Source: UMGS1696 sp963643035
GTDB lineage: Bacteria > Bacillota > Clostridia > Oscillospirales > CAG-272
Direction: 5' to 3'
Length of the DNA stretch: 37,933 bases
Assembly (NCBI GenBank): GCA_963643035.1
Contig: CAVIKO010000022.1
Coordinates: forward strand, 1 to 37,933
Made by a program: the position numbers and the translations under genes. Of this stretch, positions 32,386-37,933 are shown one piece after another. The notes beneath the pieces were generated by a model, which was not told the DNA's origin, ran no database searches, and was given only the letters and a program-made list of their open reading frames with translations. The stretch's first letter is position 1, and every line of letters begins with the position of its first letter.

Positions 32386-34548
32386 TCAGTTTCCGGTATT
32401 GTCCGTTTCCTGATCCCTGCGCAGTTTGTCAAGCTGCATCCGGATCGCGGGCATGGCGGAAAGGGTTGGATCTCGGTCTATCACCGTGCGTGCCAGAGCT
32501 ACGCTTTCCTCGATAAGATTGACGTCCCGGCAAGATGCGGCAAGCCGGAATCGATCCTCGCCGTGCTGTCTGGTGCCGCTGCCCGTGATGAAATCGCCCG
32601 GACCGCGCAGCGCAAGATCCATTTCCGCGATCTCGTAGCCGTCCGTGTATTTTTTGATCACACGCAGCCGTTCCAGGGAGGATTCCTGCGTACTGTCTGT
32701 CACCATGACAAAGTAAGATTTTGCCTGTCCTCTGCCGACACGACCGCGCAGCTGATGGAGCTGAGACAACCCGAACCGTTCCGCATTTTCCACAATCATC
32801 AACGTGGCATTCGGAACGTTTACACCGACCTCGATCACCGTGGTGGAGACAAGCACATCCACATTCCCGGCGACAAAGCGGCGCATTACCTCCTCCTTAT
32901 CCGCCGGACGCAGCTTTCCGTGAACAAACGCCACCGTCATCTCCGGCAGCTCTTTTGTCAGCGTTTCAGCGTATGTCACGGCAGCCTTGAGCGGCGGCTT
33001 TTCTTCTTCCGGCTCCAGAACAAGTTGCATATTGACAAAATCCTCGGGATCTGCGCTCGCCTTTTCATCCGTCTCCGCTTCCTCCACTGCAGGGCAGACC
33101 ACGTATGTCTGGTGTCCTTCCGCTTTCTGCTTCCGGATGAAGCCTACAAGCCGCTCATGGAAGCTGCTGTCCACGAGAAAGGTATCGATTTTCTGACGTC
33201 CGGCGGGCATTTCGTCGAGTACGGAGCGGGACAATCCGCCGTATGCCACAAGAGACAGTGTGCGCGGAATCGGGGTTGCGCTCATCACAAGACAGTGGCA
33301 GCCGTCTCCCTTGTTAAGGATCGCCGCGCGCTCCATGACTCCGAATCGGTGCTGTTCATCGATGATCACCATACCGAGCCGCCCGATCACCACGGATTCT
33401 GTGAGCAGTGCGTGGGTGCCGATGATAACCTCCACCTTTCCGCCGCCATCGATGGTCAGCGTTTCGTCCGTCAGCGCGTCTGTGATTTTCGTCCGTTTCT
33501 TTTTCGGCGTTGATCCGGTGAGCAGCTCCGTGCGAATACCAAGCTTGGCAAACAGCGGTGCCAGATCGGCATAATGCTGTGCCGCCAGGATCTCCGTCGG
33601 CACCAGAAGTGCGGCGCGGTATCCGTTTTTTACTGCCAAATACGCGCTTGCCGCCGCCACAACCGTTTTCCCGCTGCCCACATCGCCGATGAGGATCCGG
33701 TTCATGCGTTTTTTACCGGACACATCTGCTGCGATCTCTGCGATGGAACGGTTCTGCGCACCGGTCAGGGGATAGGGCAACAGTGCCGTCATCGGTGTGA
33801 TATCGGTGTCCGCCATGACACACGGATTCGGCTTCGCCTCTCCCGCACCGCTTTGCGCCATACAGAGAAACTGTAAAAACAGTTCTTCAAAAACCAGCCG
33901 CCGTTTTGCCCGATCCAGTTCCGCCATATCTCCCGGCCGATGGAGTGCGTTTATCATGTAGGAGCGCGCCGGTAGTGCCATGCGCTGCAGGATCTCCGGC
34001 GGCAGGTTTTCCGTGATCTCCGCAGCGCAGAGACGCAACGCTTCTCCCGTCATCTGATGCATCTGCTTCTGGCGGATCCCGCCGGGCAGCGCATACACCG
34101 GGACGATCGACGGAAGCGGCTTATCTTCCGTATACGGTTCATAAATCGGGTTGGCACTCTGCATCTTCCCATTGGGCGCGCGATTGTATTTGCCGAAGAA
34201 GCGGTAGGTTGCGCCGATATGGAACGATTCCCGCACGTATGGCATATTGAAATACGTGATCTCCAACGTTCCCGATTCGTCGAATACACGGAATTTCGTC
34301 AGACTCATCCCCCGTCGGATCACACGAAACTGCGGTTCGGTCGCGACGGTGGCAAGGATGGCGGCAGGCTTTCCCTCCTCCAGATCGCACAGACGTGCGA
34401 TGGGAACAATGGTACCGCGATCCTGATACGCCCGGGGAAAATCCAGAACGAGATCCCCCAGAGTGCGGATCCCCGCTTTTTCCAAAGCCGCGCGCCGCAT
34501 ATCCCCCACACCGGACAGTGCCAACACGCTTGTATTCCAGTTTCCCAT
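32386..34548 (-). CDS. recG: ATP-dependent DNA helicase RecG
   Basis: RecG reverses stalled forks and branch-migrates Holliday junctions. The 720-aa product has the N-terminal wedge/OB domain (LSGVGDMRRAALEKAGI; FRVFDESGTLEITYFN), Walker A GDVGSGKT (288-295), DEQHRFGV, SATPIPRTL and the C-terminal VSTTVIEVGVNVPNA and QLRGRVGRG motifs. Length is slightly above the usual 680-690. The extra part is an acidic, low-complexity stretch (about EEAETDEKASADPEDF) in the second helicase domain, between VVCPAV and the VTYAETL helix. AAAGGCGG lies 7 bp upstream of the ATG. Confidence 0.97.
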   Translation of the reverse strand: MGNWNTSVLALSGVGDMRRAALEKAGIRTLGDLVLDFPRAYQDRGTIVPIARLCDLEEGKPAAILATVATEPQFRVIRRGMSLTKFRVFDESGTLEITYFNMPYVRESFHIGATYRFFGKYNRAPNGKMQSANPIYEPYTEDKPLPSIVPVYALPGGIRQKQMHQMTGEALRLCAAEITENLPPEILQRMALPARSYMINALHRPGDMAELDRAKRRLVFEELFLQFLCMAQSGAGEAKPNPCVMADTDITPMTALLPYPLTGAQNRSIAEIAADVSGKKRMNRILIGDVGSGKTVVAAASAYLAVKNGYRAALLVPTEILAAQHYADLAPLFAKLGIRTELLTGSTPKKKRTKITDALTDETLTIDGGGKVEVIIGTHALLTESVVIGRLGMVIIDEQHRFGVMERAAILNKGDGCHCLVMSATPIPRTLSLVAYGGLSRSVLDEMPAGRQKIDTFLVDSSFHERLVGFIRKQKAEGHQTYVVCPAVEEAETDEKASADPEDFVNMQLVLEPEEEKPPLKAAVTYAETLTKELPEMTVAFVHGKLRPADKEEVMRRFVAGNVDVLVSTTVIEVGVNVPNATLMIVENAERFGLSQLHQLRGRVGRGQAKSYFVMVTDSTQESSLERLRVIKKYTDGYEIAEMDLALRGPGDFITGSGTRQHGEDRFRLAASCRDVNLIEESVALARTVIDRDPTLSAMPAIRMQLDKLRRDQETDNTGN

Positions 34549-34579
34549 ATTCTCGCCGCCTTTTTACTGTATTGTAGTT

Positions 34580-34608
34580 ATCATACCATATCGTCCCCCG
34601 GTTTGCAA
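34580..34608 (-). promoter_or_regulatory. Promoter of recG
   Basis: On the minus strand TTGCAA (34608-34603), a 17-bp spacer ending TGG and TATGAT (34585-34580), 31 bp before the ATG. Confidence 0.75.
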
Positions 34609-34957
34609 GCGTTTTTCGGGGAAATGCTGAATAAATTGCGTTTTTGCGGCAAAGAACTCCGTACATATATGTTTTACGCTGCCGGGTCTTCCAGTGTCGG
34701 CGTTGCTTTAGACGACACGATCGCGGCAAAGTGTACAACGCACCGAAAGTTTACCCACTGATTTTTCCTTTATTCGCCATACTCCTGTATATAATAGGTT
34801 CGTTTATGCAGAATTTCCGCTGTTCATGCAGTTTCATGCGTGCATATGTATGTAATTTTATCCATTATATGTGCGCTTTTTGTATATTTATACTCCTCAT
34901 TATACATAGCAATATAGAAACCTCTCCTCCACACGGTGAATATTTTTTGAAAACCTC
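34609..34957. other. A/T-rich divergent intergenic region with no recognisable gene
   Basis: This stretch between recG and the ABC operon is much richer in A and T than the rest of the window, above all after 34750. It holds several TCATGC and TGTATAT-type words and a TATAAT at about 34793 without a good -35. Open frames have no ribosome binding site and no protein-like composition. I recognise no riboswitch. Confidence 0.5.
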
Positions 34958-34986
34958 TTGCAAAGTTTGTATGTTTATGCTATAAT
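34958..34986 (+). promoter_or_regulatory. Promoter of the amino acid ABC transporter operon
   Basis: TTGCAA at 34958-34963, a 17-bp spacer ending TGC and consensus TATAAT at 34981-34986. A leader of about 160 nt follows, with an ACGCCGG/CCGGTGT hairpin at about 35009-35028. Confidence 0.82.
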
Positions 34987-35154
34987 ATCCGCATCAGGAG
35001 AAAAACACGCCGGGGATATCCGGTGTCCTGTCTCCGTCCGAGTGCAAAAGGCTACATGGGTATGCGTGCATTTCGGACATACAATCTTATGCGCGTTTTA
35101 TGCGGCAAACCGCTCGCTGACGCGCTCATCATCTATCTCATGGAGGAAAGACTT

Positions 35155-36003
35155 ATGAAAAAGCTACTGACACTCGCACTTGCCGTACTGCTCATCGGCG
35201 GTCTGTTCGCATCCTGCTCCAAGGAAGCGTCCGATTCCGTTGTCAAGGTTATTGAAGTAAACCTCACCGAAGAGGAATACGCGTTCGGTGTAGACAAGAA
35301 TCAGCCGGAACTGCTCGCATCCGTGAATGAAATCATCGCGGAAATCATGGAAGACGGCACCTTCGACACGATCTGCAACAATTATTTCGGCGACGGCACC
35401 CCGGTTGCCGTGACTTCCGGCACCATTGACGAATCCAAGGATCAGCTCGTGGTTGCCACCAACGCTGCTTTTGAACCGTTTGAGTACACCTCCGGCGATT
35501 CCTACTACGGCATCGACATGGAGATTGCAAAAATCATTGCGGACAAGCTCGGCAAGGAGCTTGTAATCGCCAACATGGATTTCGATGCGGTTTGTCTCTC
35601 CGTCGGTCAGCAGAAGGCGGATATCGCTATGGCAGGTCTGACCGTCCGTGCCGACCGTGAGGAATACGTTTCCTTCAGCGATTCCTATTACAACGCCGCG
35701 CAGAAGCTCATCGTGAAAGCGGACGACACCACTTTTGACGCCTGCAAGACCGCAGCCGATGTGGAAGCCATCCTCAGTACGAAGGATACCTCTACCGTGA
35801 TCGGCGTACAGAACGGTACCACAGGGCAGTTCTATGTGGAAGGCGACGAGGACTGGGGCTTTGCCGGTTTCCCTGTCACCTGCACCGGCTACAAGAACGG
35901 TTCTCTCGCCGTACAGGATCTCATCAACGGCAACATCCAGTATGTTGTGATTGACTCCGCGCCGGCAGCCTGCATCACCGCCGCATACAACAATATGAAC
36001 TGA
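35155..36003 (+). CDS. Amino acid ABC transporter substrate-binding lipoprotein, apparently circularly permuted
   Basis: This is a polar amino acid binding protein of the SBP_bac_3 family. The 282-aa product starts with a lipoprotein signal (KKLLTLALAVLLIGG, then FASC with C21). Residues 30-79 (KVIEVNLTEEEYAFGVDK... through GTFD to YFG) match the segment normally at the family's C-terminus. A linker (80-95) leads to DQLVVATNAAFEPFEY (96 on), the normal N-terminal strand. The chain runs through YGIDMEIA, DIAMAGLT and VIDSAPAA and stops at residue 282, exactly where the segment found at 30-79 should follow. I read this as a circular permutation. GGAGGAAAG lies upstream of the ATG at 35155; the frame opens at 35023. 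Permease and ATPase genes follow. Confidence 0.92.
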   Translation: MKKLLTLALAVLLIGGLFASCSKEASDSVVKVIEVNLTEEEYAFGVDKNQPELLASVNEIIAEIMEDGTFDTICNNYFGDGTPVAVTSGTIDESKDQLVVATNAAFEPFEYTSGDSYYGIDMEIAKIIADKLGKELVIANMDFDAVCLSVGQQKADIAMAGLTVRADREEYVSFSDSYYNAAQKLIVKADDTTFDACKTAADVEAILSTKDTSTVIGVQNGTTGQFYVEGDEDWGFAGFPVTCTGYKNGSLAVQDLINGNIQYVVIDSAPAACITAAYNNMN

Positions 36004-36036
36004 GGACGCACTGCGTCAGCGGCAGCCTGCATCACC
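35963..36036. repeat. 17-bp direct repeat spanning the binding-protein stop codon
   Basis: CGGCAGCCTGCATCACC occurs at 35963-35979 inside the gene (encoding PAACIT) and again at 36020-36036, 57 bp away and in the same frame after the stop. The post-stop frame reads SAAACITTKKA before a TGA. It may be a relic of a tandem duplication. Confidence 0.7.
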
Positions 36037-36062
36037 ACAAAAAAGGCATGACCTTTGGATAG

Positions 36063-36101
36063 CAGGGGGAGAATTCTCCGTATGCGGGGTGTTCTCCCCT
36101 G
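36063..36101 (+). promoter_or_regulatory. Intercistronic hairpin between binding protein and permease genes
   Basis: CAGGGGGAGAA (36063-36073) pairs with TTCTCCCCTG (36092-36101). No T run follows, so it is more likely an mRNA-stabilising or processing element than a terminator. Such stems commonly keep binding-protein mRNA above permease mRNA. Confidence 0.5.
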
Positions 36102-36142
36102 TTCCTTGTCATGACATCGTAGAATCGCAGAACGGAGAAAAA

Positions 36143-36853
36143 ATGGGCAGCTTTTCCAAGAAAATAGCACGGTTTGCCACCATATTCATTGACCAAAACG
36201 GCTACGTCAAGGTGCTGGAGGGACTTCAGAATACCCTTCTCATCGCAGTAACCGGTCTTGTGATCGGTATTTTGATCGGTATTCTCATTGCCAGTGTGCG
36301 TGTCATGCCGAAATACAAGCGACTTCCCCGCATCCTCAATTCCATATGCAGCTTCTATGTTGCTTTCTTCCGCGGTACGCCGATGGTGGTACAGCTTCTT
36401 TTATTCTACTACGTGCTGTTCCCGCTTCTCGGCATCAATATCACGGGTGTGAAAATCTCCATGATCGTCTTTGGTCTGAACAGCGGCGCGTACATTTCCG
36501 AAATCATGCGCGGCGGCATTCTCTCCGTGGACAGCGGTCAGATGGAGGCGGGTCGCGCTGTGGGACTGTCCTTCTTCACCACCATGCGGAAGATCGTAAT
36601 CCCGCAGGCGATTAAGAACATTCTGCCCTCGCTCGGCAATGAGTTTATCGCGCTCATCAAGGAAACCTCCATCGTCAGCTTTGTCGGTGCGGCGGATCTC
36701 TATGTGGCATTCAATCTCATCGGCACCAACAGCTATGAATTTATGGTACCGTATCTCGTGATGGCACTCATTTACATCGTACTCGTACTGATCATCTCGG
36801 CGGGAATCAAGCTTATGGAAAGGGGTCTCGGGAAAAGTGATCGACGTAATTGA
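36143..36853 (+). CDS. Polar amino acid ABC transporter permease
   Basis: This is the membrane subunit of a His/Glu/Gln-type amino acid importer. The 236-aa product has about five membrane segments, the start VLEGLQNTLLIAVTGLVIG, FFRGTPMVVQLLLFYY, and the EAA loop that contacts the ATPase (GQMEAGRAVGLSFFTTMRKI, followed by VIPQA). I chose the ATG at 36143 (ACGGAG 6 bp upstream); the frame opens at 36089. It overlaps the ATPase gene by 17 bp, so translation is probably coupled. Confidence 0.95.
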   Translation: MGSFSKKIARFATIFIDQNGYVKVLEGLQNTLLIAVTGLVIGILIGILIASVRVMPKYKRLPRILNSICSFYVAFFRGTPMVVQLLLFYYVLFPLLGINITGVKISMIVFGLNSGAYISEIMRGGILSVDSGQMEAGRAVGLSFFTTMRKIVIPQAIKNILPSLGNEFIALIKETSIVSFVGAADLYVAFNLIGTNSYEFMVPYLVMALIYIVLVLIISAGIKLMERGLGKSDRRN

Positions 36854-37661
36854 CCTGAAAAAGAGTTTTGGCTCACATGAAGTTCTGAAGGGGGTCGATC
36901 TTACCGTCAATAAGGGCGATATCGTGTGTATTCTCGGTCCCTCCGGCAGCGGTAAATCGACATTCCTGCGCTGCCTCAACTGCATGGAGGATCCCACCTC
37001 GGGCAGCATCATTTTCAACGGCGTGGACATTGCCGATATGCACGTGGATATCAACATCCATCGGCGGCACATGGGCATGGTGTTTCAGCAGTTCAACCTG
37101 TTCAACAACAAAACCGTCATCCAAAATATCATGCTTGCCCCCGTTTACATCGGTTTGCAGAATTACCGCAGCGCACGGCGTCACAACGCATGGACAAAAC
37201 TTGCGAATCTGTTCCGCAAAGAAAAAAAACCGCTTACCCCGATCACGGAAACACCCGCACAAATCAAGGAAAACGCTCGTGCGAACGCCGTTCGGTTGCT
37301 CCATCGAATCGGACTGGAGGCAAAAGCGGATGAGTATCCTGCAACGCTGTCCGGCGGACAGAAGCAGCGTGTCGCCATTATCCGTGCGCTTGCCATGAAT
37401 CCGGATGTGATTCTTTTTGACGAACCGACCTCTGCGCTGGATCCGGAAATGGTCGGCGAGGTGCTGGATCTGATGAAATCCCTCGCAGACGAGGGCATGA
37501 CAATGGTCATTGTAACGCACGAAATGGGATTTGCACGCGAGGTCGCCAACCGGGTGATCTTCTTGGACAAGGGCAAAATTTTAGAGGAAGCGACCCCAGC
37601 AGAATTTTTCGGAAATCCGAAGAACCCCCGTCTGCGTGATTTCCTATCAAAGGTACTTTGA
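36837..37661 (+). CDS. Polar amino acid ABC transporter ATP-binding protein
   Basis: This is the ATPase subunit of the GlnQ/HisP type. The 274-aa product has Walker A GPSGSGKST (34-42), Q-loop VFQQFNLF, signature LSGGQKQR (from 171), Walker B VILFDEPTSALD and the H-loop VTHEM. GlnQ-like proteins are usually about 240 aa. The surplus is a basic stretch (about 108-145, with SARRHNAWTKLANLFRKEKK) in the helical subdomain between Q-loop and signature. The start is a GTG at 36837 inside the permease gene. The frame gives MIDVIDLKKSFG, the usual family start. Confidence 0.95.
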   Translation: MIDVIDLKKSFGSHEVLKGVDLTVNKGDIVCILGPSGSGKSTFLRCLNCMEDPTSGSIIFNGVDIADMHVDINIHRRHMGMVFQQFNLFNNKTVIQNIMLAPVYIGLQNYRSARRHNAWTKLANLFRKEKKPLTPITETPAQIKENARANAVRLLHRIGLEAKADEYPATLSGGQKQRVAIIRALAMNPDVILFDEPTSALDPEMVGEVLDLMKSLADEGMTMVIVTHEMGFAREVANRVIFLDKGKILEEATPAEFFGNPKNPRLRDFLSKVL

Positions 37662-37688
37662 GAAAGGCTTCTTTCGCAAAACACAGCA

Positions 37689-37735
37689 AAAAAACGGGAT
37701 ACCGTATCCATCTCGGACGCGGCGTCCCGTTTTTT
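37689..37735 (+). terminator. Rho-independent terminator of the ABC operon
   Basis: AAAACGGGA pairs with TCCCGTTTT, with CCG/CGG inside, and six Ts at 37730-37735. The A run on the 5' side means it could also serve the minus-strand gene ending at 37778. Confidence 0.85.
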
Positions 37736-37777
37736 CATGTTTTTTGGACTATATGCACCGTTTCACGGCCCCGTCCC

Positions 37778-37933
37778 TCAGGTGTCCATTTCGCGAATCT
37801 GCTTTACGGCTTTTTGGAGCGCTTTTTCCACCTTGCTCTCCTCCTTTGCCCAGTACGACGCGAAATCCTTGTTTTCTCTTTCCATCATAAAACGCATGAT
37901 GAACCACGGACTACCAAGGGATTCGTTGTAGAT
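37778..37933 (-). CDS. C-terminal end of an unidentified protein, cut by the window edge
   Basis: On the minus strand a frame enters from the right edge and ends at a TGA (37780-37778). The 51 visible residues (IYNESLGSPWFIMRFMM, then ENKDFASYWAK and a charged helix EESKVEKALQKAVKQI) look protein-like, mostly helical with a basic C-terminal end, and the 37689 terminator lies just downstream. No family is recognised from this piece. The start lies outside the window. Confidence 0.65.
   Translation of the reverse strand: MYNESLGSPWFIMRFMMERENKDFASYWAKEESKVEKALQKAVKQIREMDT

Noticed and set aside
31849..33513. 554-codon plus-strand frame across the GH36 start and recG.
   Set aside because: It is antisense to conserved genes and passes through the GH36-recG intergenic hairpin; no start signals.
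34644..34985. Plus-strand ORF in the recG-ABC gap.
   Set aside because: Arginine- and cysteine-rich at one end and A/T-biased at the other, no start signal, and it runs into the ABC promoter.

Overview
The window looks like a scaffold from an anaerobic, low-motility Clostridia-type Firmicute, probably a gut or rumen metagenome-assembled genome. The case rests on a CtsR-McsA-McsB heat-shock operon with CtsR boxes, a Clostridium-type pyruvate phosphate dikinase, a glycyl radical enzyme and uniform SigA-like promoters (TTGACA, 17 bp, often TG-N-TATAAT). The window is above 50% GC by eye. A run of ten Ns at 12972-12981 marks an assembly gap. There is no rRNA, phage, IS element or CRISPR array. 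The single tRNA is tRNA-Arg(ACG).

Left part (1-5534, + strand): a hairpin cluster and terminator at the edge, azlCD (branched-chain amino acid export), tRNA-Arg, a natural fusion of a DUF523/TudS-like protein with diaminopimelate epimerase (DapF), a serine esterase with a C-terminal membrane tail, and an SGNH hydrolase. Middle left (5656-13527): an unrecognised membrane protein, ppdK with a long leader, an HD-domain protein, pnuC with a strong hairpin at its transcript start, a DMT-type permease and an MBL-fold hydrolase interrupted by the N gap.

Centre (13564-18688): a minus-strand XRE regulator with a repetitive beta-type C-terminal region and an apparent one-base frameshift; then ctsR-mcsA-mcsB under a promoter flanked by two CtsR boxes, without clpC; then an alpha/beta hydrolase. 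Next comes a sulfate-activation operon (18948-22954): an APS kinase-PAP phosphatase fusion (CysC-CysQ), CysD and CysN. Together they would make PAPS from sulfate and ATP and recycle PAP. No PAPS reductase or sulfotransferase is in view. A glycyl radical enzyme of unknown substrate follows, then an NSS-family sodium symporter.

Right part: convergent minus-strand genes. A GH36 alpha-galactosidase, a heparinase II/III-like protein and the NAD(P)HX repair enzyme Nnr form a tight cluster, with recG upstream. On the + strand is a polar amino acid ABC transporter operon (binding protein, permease, ATPase). Its binding protein appears circularly permuted: the normal C-terminal segment of the SBP_bac_3 fold sits at the N-terminus. 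This and the CysC-CysQ and TudS-DapF fusions are the most unusual items. The right edge cuts a minus-strand gene, of which 51 C-terminal residues are visible.
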